A stretch of DNA of 64,000 bases from Manihot esculenta. Taxonomy: Eukaryota; Streptophyta; Magnoliopsida; Malpighiales; Euphorbiaceae. Every line of letters begins with the position of its first letter. The stretch's first letter is position 1. The translations under genes were made by a program, and so were the position numbers. Below are positions 24,801 to 34,119 of the stretch, piece after piece. The stretch lies in the NCBI RefSeq assembly GCF_001659605.2, contig NC_035174.2:8180402-8244401 (forward strand), written 5' to 3'. A model generated the notes under the pieces. The model was given only the letters and a program-made list of their open reading frames with translations, did not search any database and was not told the DNA's origin.

Positions 24801-26087
24801 CTAAATTGCCCTCGGGAATAGCTCAACATACAAAGAGTAACCTGCCCTTCTAAAACAGAGAATTAGCTCAACATACAAAGAGTAACCTGCACTCTTTTTC
24901 TCTCTTTATACTCTTTTCCTCTCCCTCTGGGCATGCTTGTTTCATCCCTCCATCCCATCAACCTCCTTTCTGTTGCGGCCCTTCTGGAATTTAATGTTCC
25001 CCAGCCCTGAGGTTCAGCTGCCTTCCTATCACAATCAATTCCCTTGAGGCTTGTTTCGATTTGTAGTAATAATTCCAAGTTTGCAACTCACCCTTGAAGT
25101 CATGGCATATATTTGTTCTTCGAACTTTCTTCCAAAGTTGCACATAAATCAAAGGCCAGGATCTTTTTGAAACCGCCCAGGTTATAAGAAAGAAAACCTC
25201 CTGAAATTAGTTCCCTTGATTAGTTTGACTCTTTTATTTAATTTTGGTTGTTTCAACCTTGTTTCCTAGTTTGTGTGAATACATGGACTTTATATTTAAT
25301 GGACTTTTCTGATGTTAAATGTCAATCTTAATTTCCCAAGTGTGCAGTCATCCAATTGCCATCACAGACGTTACTGCTTTCTGTTTCGGACAAAGCCTGC
25401 CGCTTGATAGGGATGCTCTTTCCTGGGGTAAGATTTTCTGTGCCTTCTTTCATATCTGCAGGATTGCTTAAATCTCTTAAAATCACAAGTTACAGAAGTT
25501 TGCAGCCTATATTGGCAGCATTATTTTTTTAGTGTGCTTCATCTTTATTAACTTTCAGAATATGTAGTCGTGAATAAGACATTTTAATTTACATACATCT
25601 TATGTGGAAGCAGGATATGGTTGTTTTTAAGCCTCAAATATCCAGTCAGCAGCAACAAATGCAACAGCAGCATCACCAGCAGATGCAACCACAGCAGCAT
25701 CCACAGTTACAACAGCAACAACTTCCACAGCTTCAACAGCAACAACTTCCACAGCTGCAACAGCAGCAACAACTCCCACAGCTGCAACAGCAGCAGCAAC
25801 TCCCACAGATGCAACATCAGCAACAGCATCCCCAGTTGCAGCAACAACAACAACTCTCACAGCTTCAGCAACAACAACAGCTTCAACAGCAACAGCCACA
25901 GCAGCTTCCCCAGTTGCAGCAGCAGCAACAGCAGTTGCAGCAGCAACTTCCACAGCAGCAACAAATGGTTGGGACAGGAATGGGTCAAGCATATGTTCAG
26001 GGTCCGGGCCGGTCACAATTAGTCTCTCAGGGACCAGTTTCATCACAAGGGCCGACAAACATGCCTGGAGGTGGCTTTATGAGTTGA
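3821..26087 (+). CDS. MED25: Mediator complex subunit 25 (MED25/PFT1)
   Basis: Mediator tail subunit that links transcription activators to RNA polymerase II; in plants it serves jasmonate, light and flowering signalling in the nucleus. Exons: 3821-3918, 6264-6294, 7045-7108, 7713-7834, 8309-8518, 8613-8678, 15262-15472, 16086-16153, 16261-17094, 17829-17882, 18339-18367, 24171-24239, 24344-24428, 25341-25427, 25614-26087. They sum to 2502 nt (833 aa, close to Arabidopsis 836) and every junction keeps frame. Residues 1 to about 230 are the von Willebrand A-like domain that anchors it in Mediator (start MAEKQLIVAVEG). Residues about 268-560 are low-complexity S/G/Q/M. Residues about 562-680 are the activator-interacting (ACID) domain (KYVKVWEG...DMVVFKPQ). 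The rest is a glutamine-rich tail ending GGFMS. An AATAAA lies at 26341. Introns 1, 6, 10 and 11 carry mobile elements, but all splice sites and the frame are intact, so I expect a working gene. Confidence 0.96.
5290..5510 (-). mobile_element. LINE remnant: C-terminal zinc-binding reverse-transcriptase tail
   Basis: In MED25 intron 1, antisense to the gene. The minus-strand frame reads SLWNERNTHIFKDQAF followed by QLWNKVVLS, typical of the C-terminal tail (zf-RVT region) of plant non-LTR retrotransposons. Only this short piece is recognisable and no reverse-transcriptase core is present. It is an old 5'-truncated or degraded copy. Confidence 0.6.
5978..6163 (-). mobile_element. Solo LTR of the Copia family that also inserted in intron 6
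   Basis: This 186-bp segment in MED25 intron 1 aligns along its whole length with the 201-bp LTRs at 10605 and 14947, in the same orientation. Shared blocks include the cttaatcttta stretch, the ctatttatac TATA region and the aaataagccaaca end. It is flanked by perfect 5-bp direct repeats GTATT (5973-5977 and 6164-6168), so it is a genuine insertion later reduced to a solo LTR by LTR-LTR recombination. Many substitutions and indels separate it from the intron 6 copy, so it is much older. Confidence 0.82.
6745..6965 (+). mobile_element. LINE 3'-end remnant
   Basis: In MED25 intron 1. The plus-strand frame reads GVRRGRGRPKIRWREAVLKN, resembling the conserved RGRPK..W.E.V.KDL tail of a plant LINE ORF2 that follows the reverse transcriptase. 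After an A-rich, frame-breaking insertion the nucleotide match resumes with the usual 'gccga..taac..tttgggat' tail. It is a degraded fragment with no coding role. Confidence 0.5.
9016..9378. mobile_element. Stowaway-like MITE
   Basis: About 363 bp in MED25 intron 6. The left end reads CTCTCTCCATTCACTTTTA and the right end, inverted, reads ACTCCCTCAGTCCATTTTTA, the Tc1/mariner Stowaway-type terminus (CTCCCTCYGTCC). It sits between TA dinucleotides, the expected target duplication. The inside is AT-rich and non-coding. The inverted ends have diverged, so it is not recent. Confidence 0.6.
10605..10805 (-). repeat. Copia 3' LTR
   Basis: 201 bp, TG...CA. It carries a TATAAATA-type box on the minus strand at about 10675-10682. 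It differs from the 5' LTR at one position in that region (acacag here, acatag there). Confidence 0.93.
10806..10817 (-). other. Copia polypurine tract
   Basis: The minus strand reads CTTGAGGGGGAG immediately inside the 3' LTR, the usual plus-strand primer site for Copia replication. Confidence 0.85.
10813..14147 (-). pseudogene. Copia pol region: protease, integrase, reverse transcriptase, RNase H; frameshifted
   Basis: A 1021-codon open frame (14147 down to 11082) contains the aspartic protease motif DSGAN (residues 41-45), then the HRRLGHPS zinc-binding segment and integrase core (HSDVWGP, TDNGREY), then the reverse transcriptase (KARLVAKGFTQ, DVKNAFLHGDL, YVDD near residue 794, genome about 11755-11766), then the start of RNase H (TDADWAGS). 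Near 11205-11214 the frame slips and RNase H continues in another frame (11136-10813) through AAISITQNPVQHDRTKHIEI to the end. Because of this slip and two upstream breaks the polyprotein cannot be read through. No stop codon interrupts the protease-to-RT stretch, which agrees with the very recent insertion. Confidence 0.93.
14205..14531 (-). pseudogene. Copia gag remnant, C-terminal half with zinc knuckle
   Basis: It starts at an ATG inside what is normally mid-gag (MAEGLNNEYDPIRVQVLGRN) and runs to a CCHC zinc knuckle, CDYCGKPRHTKETC. The usual 150-200 residues before this are absent, and a short GC-rich leader lies directly upstream (14532-14934). After the knuckle the frame changes near 14262-14275 into a second frame (PTRGRGGKRG...), which changes again near 14110-14135 before pol. 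The gag is therefore truncated and twice frameshifted. Confidence 0.85.
14935..14946 (-). other. Copia primer-binding site (initiator Met tRNA)
   Basis: The minus strand reads TGGTATCAGAGC directly inside the 5' LTR, the standard plant Copia primer-binding site complementary to the 3' end of initiator methionine tRNA. Confidence 0.92.
14947..15147 (-). repeat. Copia 5' LTR
   Basis: 201 bp, TG...CA, with a TATA-type box on the minus strand at about 15017-15024. If active, transcription would run antisense to MED25 through the element. Confidence 0.93.
17990..18263 (-). mobile_element. Possible TRIM-like or solo-LTR remnant
   Basis: About 274 bp in MED25 intron 10. On the minus strand it starts TGTTGAATCCCACATCG, a start shared by many small plant terminal-repeat elements, and ends CCTAACA. 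A GTATCAGAGTC segment inside resembles a primer-binding site. The flanks GTTAC and ATTAC share 4 of 5 bases. I cannot align two terminal repeats, so the class is tentative. Confidence 0.4.
19540..20036. mobile_element. Possible hAT-like MITE
   Basis: In MED25 intron 11. The left end CAGTGTTATTAAAGGTG and the inverted right end CAGTGTTATTAAAGTGAG form terminal inverted repeats of about 16 bp, followed by GC-rich 'aggcaaggc' repeats as seen in plant hAT-type MITEs. The interior has a C11 run and an (AT)n run. I did not find a clear 8-bp target duplication. Confidence 0.5.
20270..20869 (+). mobile_element. 5'-truncated Copia remnant: RNase H tail plus 3' LTR
   Basis: In MED25 intron 11, on the plus strand. 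It begins in the RNase H region (VVGG.LVIWRS), continues through QNPVQYDRMKHIEID and VLSLVHVTSSG with several in-frame stops, reaches a polypurine tract (cttgagggggag) and ends in an LTR at 20678-20869 (192 bp, TGTTTACTT...TTCTTCA). Protein and LTR match the intron 6 Copia family but are clearly diverged. Everything 5' of RNase H is missing. Confidence 0.82.
20947..21008. repeat. Imperfect hairpin, about 25-bp arms
   Basis: Left arm 20947-20972 and right arm 20984-21008 are inverted copies with one mismatch and one single-base gap around an 11-base loop. It lies 78 bases downstream of the truncated Copia. It is AT-rich, so it may be a fold-back remnant rather than a functional RNA. Confidence 0.6.
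21599..23723 (+). mobile_element. Small Gypsy-like LTR element with almost no interior (LARD/TRIM type)
   Basis: Two direct repeats, 21599-22471 (873 bp) and 22892-23723 (832 bp), both start TGATACGAG and end CCGCATCA. Directly after the first is a near primer-binding site (TTGATATCAGAGC, 22473 on), and before the second a purine-rich aaggagata. Flanking 5-mers CGTTT and CATTT differ by one base, consistent with CpG decay of a 5-bp target duplication. Both LTRs carry ggctataaaaac as a TATA box. The 420-bp interior has no coding frame; its last part resembles the 3' tail of Gypsy polyproteins (EDSRTN.F.). The LTRs differ by roughly 8% over their first 240 bases by eye, so it is far older than the Copia. 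It is non-autonomous. Confidence 0.8.
22211..22389 (+). repeat. 60-bp tandem repeat inside the 5' LTR, three copies
   Basis: Three successive units start ttcgctt/ttcgctc and contain ctaatyacattggttggttagggg. The other LTR (about 23520-23640) has only two such units, which explains much of the length difference between the LTRs. Confidence 0.85.
23927..24120 (+). repeat. 65-bp tandem triplication just upstream of MED25 exon 12
   Basis: Three copies of a 65-bp unit start at 23927, 23992 and 24057. The first two are identical and the third is identical through its first 64 bases. The array ends 50 bases before the exon 12 acceptor at 24171. Each unit contains a T7 run. Short open frames seen here on both strands come from the repetition and are not genes. 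Confidence 0.95.
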
Positions 26088-28269
26088 AAAGAACAATTAA
26101 TTAGGAATATAATGCATCAGTGCAACAACTAAAGAAAAAGAAAAACTACAAGGAGCAATTATATTGACCTGTTGAGTCACTTGGACTAGTAATTTTATCA
26201 ACAGGGTTTAAAATCTATTTATGATTAATATGTAAAATAATGATATTATCGAATCTGGCCTCACTACTTATACCAGCAGACACCCAGTGCATGATCAGCG
26301 TCCGTCTATTGTTGAGCTGTGTGGTCTCTAGCTTACCATAAATAAAATGGTCTATAACATTTTTATTTAACATTGCGACTCAGTAATCATTGGGATTAAA
26401 AGATGGGACTTTTCTTGAATCAAAGGGCTTCTCGTGAAAGGTTTTATACCTATGTTCTTTACCGAGATGGATGTTTAAAGTTAGCTATGCTATGCTGTAA
26501 GAACTGATGAATTTGGAAACTTGGGAGGCAAAAGCTGCAAAACCCATGGTGGCTTCCAAGCCTCCCATCGTACATTAGCAATGTTGACACGATCAAGAGG
26601 GAAATAAGATTGGGAGGAGTTGAACCTGTGACCTTCAAAATTCGATTGGGTGGAGTTGAACTTAAAATTTGATTTCCTACGCTTAGCATTTGAACTAAAT
26701 TTGCAAGTGGATATTAAACTGATTACTCCACTCTCTGTCCTCTTTCTGCAAAATTAAGGAAATTTTCATAGCTGCCTGTTGACAAGTTTTCTTCCCGCTT
26801 TTTTTTTCTTCCAAGCCTTAAATCTATTGATTAGTAATATATATTTTTTTAACAGTAAAATATGCATAACCCAACAAGATTTTTAGTGAAACTGTGTATA
26901 AAAAAGAAAGTAGCTATGCCTGTGCATATTGCAATTATGGGCTATCTTGACAAAAGGAAGCAACCTTTTCCTACAAAAAAAGGGCAAAGTTGATACTGAA
27001 ATTTAAAGAGTGCAAAGAGCTAAGAGAAAAGAGTTGGAGAGCTCTAGCAAAATGAGGAAGAAAAGAAAAGAGAAAAAAAGAGCCTATGTTCCATGGTTGT
27101 AATCATCTCCGATTAGTTATGAAATCTTTGTTTCTTAAACTTGTTTTTGCTGCTGCAATTTGAATGCTTGGATTTAGTTCCGATTTTAGTAGTTTGTTGT
27201 TCCTTTTTGGTTTGGTTTTATCCTTTGTGTTGAGGAAACTTTGGTGTAGTCCTCTAGCTGGTTTTTTGGAGGTTTTGTTGCATCCTTGCTGCTGTTATTT
27301 GATTTTCTGGTTTAGTTTGTGCTGTTGAATTTTTGTATTTTTATTTATGTCTGTCTTTTGTATTAAGGTTTTTTTAGATTATTCACTTAGCATGTAAACA
27401 CTTGGGTCATACTCTCTCCTCCTCCACAACCCAACAGAAAACATGAGAGCTGAATTTTTTGAAGGATTGGACCACAAAGATTGACGCTGATTTCACATGA
27501 GGTTCTGTCCGGTTGCACACCAGTTGCAGTTGTAAATTGTAACAACATTGTCACAATGATGCATGAGTAGTGATGATTAGTGTGAATTTTTATAATCTTA
27601 GAGAAGGAAAAATTAAAGGGGGTATTCAAGTAAACTTTCGGCCTCCGAAGTAAAGCTTATGGAACCCTTCATCACAGGAGAAGAATACGATCGCACCAAC
27701 ACCAATATTAAAATGACACTTAGCTAGCCACTCTTCCTTTAATCATTGTACTTGAAGCTATGGCCTCTTCATAAAGCAAATGCGATCAGTATAATGATTT
27801 TAGGATTTGATCCAAATCGCCACCTACCAACAAAACTTCCCCTCATTGGAAATTCCGCAATCCTGTGAAGGTATGATTTTATTCATAAGAGGGAAGCTAA
27901 AGTAGGATTGGTATGAATACTCTCTAAATCATAGGCCATATTCACAACCGTTCATGCAATTTGGTTGTAAGTTTATCTCTTCATGCTTTACTAGCTTATG
28001 AAGTTAAATGTGTAATATTTTTAAACGGCACGATCCAATTGGCTAGCTGTAGGTGGTGGGCTCTAATGTCACTTAAACATATGAGAAAAGATTCTCCATT
28101 TTTCTTTGTATTTCTTTTAAGTAGTGAAAGATTTCCCATTTCTCATATTTTATTCCAGAAAAATTTGAGCCATCAAAGACCACTACATATACATCATTTT
28201 GATCATTGAACTCCCACATTGAGGGAGGTCTTCAACTTCGTCAATACTGCATTATCTTTGCTTCCCAAA
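26088..28269. other. Spacer between MED25 and the LHT transporter
   Basis: It holds the MED25 3' untranslated region (poly(A) signal AATAAA at 26341) and the promoter of the transporter. A T-rich stretch lies at 27100-27370. I found no coding exon with recognisable homology and no bounded mobile element. Confidence 0.55.
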
Positions 28270-30541
28270 ATGGTTTCAACTTCTCCTTCTACTACCAAGG
28301 TGAGAATATGACCAGCATTCTGGGTTTCCCTAATTGATATTCACAAGATTATATTGTCTTACAACATTTTGTAAAGCCATCTTCTGCTCTATTTTTGAAC
28401 TCTACTCAAACAGGAAGAGCAATCCGTCGAGAAATGGATGGAAGGCGATGCCGACCGCCGAGCCACCTGGTGGTACTCAACTTTCCACACTGTCACAGCT
28501 ATGATAGGTGCAGGTGTTCTCAGTCTGCCGTATGCGATGGCGTACTTAGGCTGGTAAATATCTACCGCAGCTGCAACTCAACTCAACCAAGAATATCTGC
28601 ATACGCCAAACAAGACACTACTTAAAAAAACTATAAATGTTTTTTTTTTTTTTCCCTTTCTCAGGGGTCCAGGAACGATGATTCTAGCGTTATCATGGTG
28701 CATGACCGTGAACACAATGTGGCAAATGATACAGCTCCATGAATGTGTTCCTGGGACTCGCTTTGATCGCTATATCGACCTTGGTAGATATGCTTTTGGG
28801 CCAAAACTGGGGCCATGGATTGTACTGCCTCAGCAGTTGATTGTTGAAGTTGGGTGTGATATTGTGTACATGGTCACTGGAGGGAAATGTCTAAAGAAGT
28901 TCATGGAGATGGCCTGCGCCACTTGCACACCAATCAGGCAATCTTACTGGATTTTGATATTTGGTGGTCTCCAATTCTTCTTGTCTCAGCTTCCTAATTT
29001 CAATTCTGTGGCTGGTGTTTCATTAGCAGCAGCAATTATGTCCCTTAGGTACTTGTTCTTGACCTACAAGAACTGGACTATAGTGTGTCTCTGCCCACAG
29101 AGTGAAAGCATGACTGGCTATTTGTTTCAGTACTTCACCATTTACTTAAGAAAACAGGAGGACTATAAAAATCAAATTCATAATATATATATATATATAA
29201 TTAGTCTCTACAGGTTCTTATTGCGCTGGCCTTTTGAAATGCAGCTATTCAACCATAGCCTGGGTAGGTTGCTTGGGACATGGTCGGATTGATAACGTGA
29301 GCTATGCATACAAACAGACCACCGCAGCTGACACCATCTTTCGTGTGTTCAATGCTTTGGGTCAAATTTCTTTTGCATTTGCTGGGCACGCAGTTGTGCT
29401 AGAAATCCAGGCTACAATTCCATCAACTCCTGAGAAGCCTTCAAGAATACCCATGTGGAAAGGTGCAATGGGTGCTTATTTCATCAACGCAATTTGCTAT
29501 TTCCCTGTAGCCCTCATCGGCTACTGGGCTTTTGGACAAGACGTTGAGGATAATGTGCTCATGGCACTCAGAAGACCTGCCTGGCTCATTGCCTCTGCTA
29601 ATTTAATGGTGGTGGTTCATGTCATTGGCAGCTACCAGGTATATATACATCATCACCCTTTTCTTTACTCATTGGGTTTCCACTTAGGTTTGGTCCACCA
29701 TGGAACAAGCAATTTCCAAGGCACAAATAAGTGGATCATTCATGAGAAATCAAATGAAATCCATTTCAATATCACTTGGATTTATAGTGAACCGGATTCA
29801 CTTAAGAATTTTCAGGTTTTAAGTCGTAATTACACCTTTACTGCGCTTAACAACTGAAAGAACTTTTAGGTCTATGCTATGCCTGTTTTTGCAATGCTGG
29901 AGAGGATGATGAGTAAAAAATTGAACTTCCCACCAGGAATTGCACTTAGACTTGTAGCTCGATCTGCTTATGTAGGTGAGTTTACCAAGCTTTCCAAAAA
30001 ATTCATGCAAGCACCCCTTAAATGACTGTTGCTATTTCTAGATAATTTCTTAACTTTCAAATTTTGCAGCATTTACGTTGCTCATTGGAGTCTCCTTCCC
30101 ATTTTTTGGAGATCTTCTTGGCTTCTTTGGTGGATTTGGTTTTGCTCCCACTGCATATTTTGTAAGCATCTGCTGTCTTCTGACCCTTGTATTAATCAGA
30201 TTGTTGGATGAATTAATTGTGAAACTATGTTGATGACTATTAATATTACATTCAGCTTCCTAGCATAATGTGGCTGACAATCAAGAAACCTAAGAGGTTC
30301 AGCGCCAAATGGTTTATCAACTGGGTAATCTGAAAAGCTAACCAAATATAATGCATTTCGATTAAAAATTTAATTTGCCCCTTTTTTATGTTGACTGTTG
30401 TTTTCTTTCTTTCTTTTTTTTTTTTTGTGAAAAAAAATTCAGGCTTCCATACTCATTGGGGTGTTCATAATGCTAGCATCAACAATTGGTGGGTTCCGCA
30501 ATATTGTCATCGACGCCTCCACATATAGATTCTACACATAA
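28270..30541 (+). CDS. Lysine/histidine transporter-like (LHT) amino acid permease
   Basis: Proton-coupled amino acid importer of the AAAP family, expected in the plasma membrane. Exons: 28270-28299, 28414-28553, 28665-29048, 29245-29638, 29870-29975, 30070-30161, 30256-30324, 30443-30541. They sum to 1314 nt, 437 aa, in frame throughout; Arabidopsis LHT1 has 446. Diagnostic stretches are [20 protein letters not shown] (first membrane helix), [18 protein letters not shown], and, across the exon 3-4 junction, AAIMSLSYSTIAW. The C-terminal motif is [17 protein letters not shown]. The protein is hydrophobic, with roughly ten membrane segments. The 10-codon first exon ([10 protein letters not shown]) is chosen because its frame fits and the next ATG lies inside the conserved part. 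Exact substrate preference cannot be read from sequence. Locus order suggests it corresponds to Arabidopsis At1g25530. Confidence 0.93.
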
Positions 30542-32204
30542 ATGATGACAAAAGATGTCAACGAGTTACCAGACTCTTTATATTTTCTTAATGATCCTTA
30601 TGTCATGCTTTTGTTATATTAAGCAAGCAATTAATCAACCATTTCAATGCAAACTCTTTGATCTCTTCCTCTACAACCTAGGAAACGTCTTGCTTTAATT
30701 AAGCCCAGTTCTCCATTTATAGGATGTTTTATCACGTGCAAATCCCACCAGACAGAAAGATAGATGCAAAGATAGTGCTATGGTTTTATTAAGCTGTATG
30801 TCATGTCTCTAGTTCATGTACACATCTCTGTCTACCTTTGTAAAAGAAAAGAAAAGATGCAAAGATGGCAAAGGTATTGAAACTTGGAAGGAAGTGAAAG
30901 GCTGTAAATCTTTTGTTGTGACTAACATAGGGAAAAAATAAAAATAAAAAAAATTGTTGGATTGTGGAGAACTTGGAGAAAAAAGTTCTCGTTTGTACAA
31001 GTTACGTTTAATTAATAAAAAGTTAAAATTTTAAATTAATATATGATTTTTATTATATTTTATCTGTTTATAAATTCTTATATTAATATTTTTATGAAAT
31101 GACAAAATATATAATTGACAACTTTTTGAGAGATTCTTATCTTTATTAGGGTCAAATGTTGCAATGGAGGCTTCTTAATTATGCTCTTAGCATTAGGTTT
31201 AAATCAATCAAAACCACTAAAAAAGATTTTTAAATGTATAGCATCAAAAAAAGAGGAAAAATGAAAAAGAAAGATTGGTGCTCAAAAATGAATATGGACA
31301 CATGGGATGACCAGTATGCATAATGGGTGAAGAAGGAAGTAGAAGAAAATATTTAATAGCTTGAATGCTAACTAGTGGAGAATAAAATTAATATTTAATA
31401 ACTTGGATGCTAATTAGTGAAATTATTTTATGAATTAAAGATGAATTGAAGAATAGGATCAGATTCTCTACATGTTGAATGTTATTTTTATTAGGAGATT
31501 GCCACGTGGAAAAGTGTTTGTTTATGACTGTTGAATTTTTAATACTCGAATCATTATCAAATTTTTATAAAAAAATTTAACTCAAAACTTATTAGAATCT
31601 ACCGTGTAAACTGATTTATTATTGCACAACCTAGATTATATGTGGATAGACCAGGTAGATCAGGATTCGGCCTCATTAAAAAAGGACGTGATGGATCAAT
31701 AGAGAACAAATTCAGTTATATCATAATTTTATCCGTACAAACGCTGCCGGATAAAAATTAAATCAGCGCGTAAGAATAATAAGAAGGCGGTATATTCTTT
31801 TTTTTTTTTTCTCACTTTAACCTTGCAAACGAGCCCTATCAGCACAAACTATATCCATGGCCCTTTCCTGTGTGTGTGTTTTTTTTGTTTTTTTTCACTT
31901 TAAGCCTTGCAATGCACTTGCAATTCGAAAAAAATGGCATGGAAGAAGGTTTCGAAGACCACCACCCAGTGAAGCGCGCCGTTTAAGATATTTTTTTGCG
32001 GAGTTGAAAACGACGTCTTTTTGAGGCTCACTCACTTCAGTCTTCACCATCACCACCAGTCCCCCACTCAACCACCAGTTTTTTCTGTACTTCAGAAAAA
32101 GAAAAAGAAAAAGAAATATTAAACAAGCATTTAAAATTTAAAAAAAAAAAATAATAGAATTGATTTCTCAATTTTGAGACAGAGAAGGAGAAACAGAGGG
32201 AGTC
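30542..32204. other. Spacer between the LHT gene and ClpS1
   Basis: AT-rich spacer with the transporter 3' end and the ClpS1 promoter and leader (about 32040-32204). I see no coding exon. The block at 31560-31760 has a more mixed composition and could be an old repeat, but I could not assign it. Confidence 0.5.
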
Positions 32205-34119
32205 ATGGAGACTGCGATTTGTGGGAGAATAGCTCTCTCACCTAATCAAGTCTTTAGCCCTAAATCAGGTTTTCTTTCTTTTTTTTTTATTTAATTATTC
32301 TCCTCTTCCCTTTAATTTCTTCTTTATTTCTTTCTTTTACTTGAATTAGTTTGCTATGTCTCTCTAATTCGATTTCTATTGTTTTTAATCCTTAATAACC
32401 GCCAATCTTGGACTTGGATTTATGAATCAGTTTTAGCACCTTTGCTAGATTTTCCGATTCAATGCTTTGATTGGTGTAATTTGTTATTTCTTTTTGCTGT
32501 AGTGATGATGTTGAACTTTTTGCTGTAATTTACTATCCTTAATTAGTTGTTTGACATTTTCGATTCTCTTATTTCTCAAGATATTGGTGGGTTTATGGAA
32601 AAATTTGATAATTTGTAAGCAGGAAGCTTAATCTAGCTTTCTAGGGATACAAAGGAGACAACTGATGCGTTTCTCCACTACTCTGTTGAATATTGGCTTC
32701 AACACATCTAGGAGAATAGCCATGTACATCTTAAGCTGAAGCTGCAAACAAAGGTTTATTCCATTATAAATAAATGTGTGGGCTTTCCTTTGTACTGGTT
32801 GTGATATTCTCCAAATTGTCCTGTGTACAATATTAATGGAATGGAATCTCTTTTTCTTTTTCTTTTCTTGTTTAACTTATACTTTGAATGAATTTTTTTT
32901 TCTTTTTTCTTTTTTTGGCACTTTATGTTTTAGATAATGTATCTGATTTGAGGGTACATTGGATTGGTTCCTAGTTTGCAACTTTGTATGATTATCTGTA
33001 GAGACTAGTTAGCAATTCTCTGGAGATTCTAGCATACATATACTTTGGGATGATTTTGTTTGTGTTTATAATTTCTTACTTTTTTTGCCACAGGAGACAG
33101 ACATTTTCTTTCTAGAGGACCATGGATCAACCGAGGGATTCTCATGGCTTTATCAGCTACAGGATCAGGTAAAGGAGGTGGATTATTGGAGAGGCCAGTT
33201 ATAGAGAAAACCACTCCTGGCCGTGAATCTGAATTTGATTTGAGGTATTAGCACAACATTTTTGTGGCTTATCTTAACGATTAACATATGTTTTCAATTA
33301 TTAGAACATCTCTAGGTGTCTCTCTTTTGTAAAGGTACTTCACATTGTTATAAATCTAACCATCCTCTCTGATCTGCTTTAAGGAGCTAGCATTCTCTAA
33401 TGAACATATGATGTGACAATAGTTAGGTATCTGATGACCCAAAATGAGACATGCAATTATGTTTTGAAAGTCAACTTTAGGATAAAAAATTAATTTGGGA
33501 AGTTTACATTGCATGTGATTTGTGTCTTCAGTCATCTCAAGTTAAAACAATTAAGCAAAGCCATAGCCACCCTTAACTTCTTGTTATTTCTTCATGATGA
33601 TATTCAAGTCTTCCCTCCCCACCAAGTTTATGACTGGGTTAGTGAAATAACGTTCTCTCCCCCTTATAAGTGCAAGTAAAATTCACTCTTCCACTTGAGA
33701 TGACATGAAGTAAACTTACCTACTGAACTCACTGATACCATATAGTTTATTTCTTGTTTTGTAGCTATTTGATTTTCTTTCTTCATAGTACGAAATGCAA
33801 TGGCAAATGACATATGGAAGTTTAATTAATATTATTGTTCTTCATTCTTTCCTTAAGGAAATCAAGGAAAACATCTCCACCTTATCGTGTGATACTGCAC
33901 AACGACAACTACAATAAAAGGGAATATGTCGTCCAAGTGCTGATGAAGGTTATCCCTGGAATGACTCTTGATAATGCAGTTAACATAATGCAAGAAGCAC
34001 ATTACAATGGCTTGTCAGTGGTGATTATTTGTTCTCAGGCGGATGCTGAAGAGCATTGCATGCAACTGAGGGGTAATGGGCTTTTGAGTTCAATAGAACC
34101 TGCGAGTGGTGGGTGCTGA
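32205..34119 (+). CDS. CLPS1: Chloroplast ATP-dependent Clp protease adaptor ClpS1
   Basis: Substrate-recognition adaptor that delivers selected proteins to the stromal ClpC chaperone and Clp protease. Exons 32205-32268, 33094-33244 and 33858-34119 join in frame to 477 nt, 158 aa (Arabidopsis ClpS1 is 159). Residues 1 to about 45 form a transit peptide (METAICGRIALSPNQVF..). The ClpS core, about residues 79-150, reads PPYRVILHNDNYNKREYVVQ and ends with the small-residue tail ASGGC. The HNDNYNKREYVV segment corresponds to the bacterial ND-Y....FVVEVL degron pocket; plant ClpS1 proteins carry this variant. A polyadenylation signal AATAAA is at 34274. The start codon is preceded by an A/G-rich leader and is the only one that yields a transit peptide. 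Confidence 0.95.

Noticed and set aside
25627..26058. Minus-strand open frame rich in alanine and valine opposite the last MED25 exon
   Set aside because: It is the mirror of CAG/CAA glutamine codons; repetition keeps it open and it has no splice or start context.
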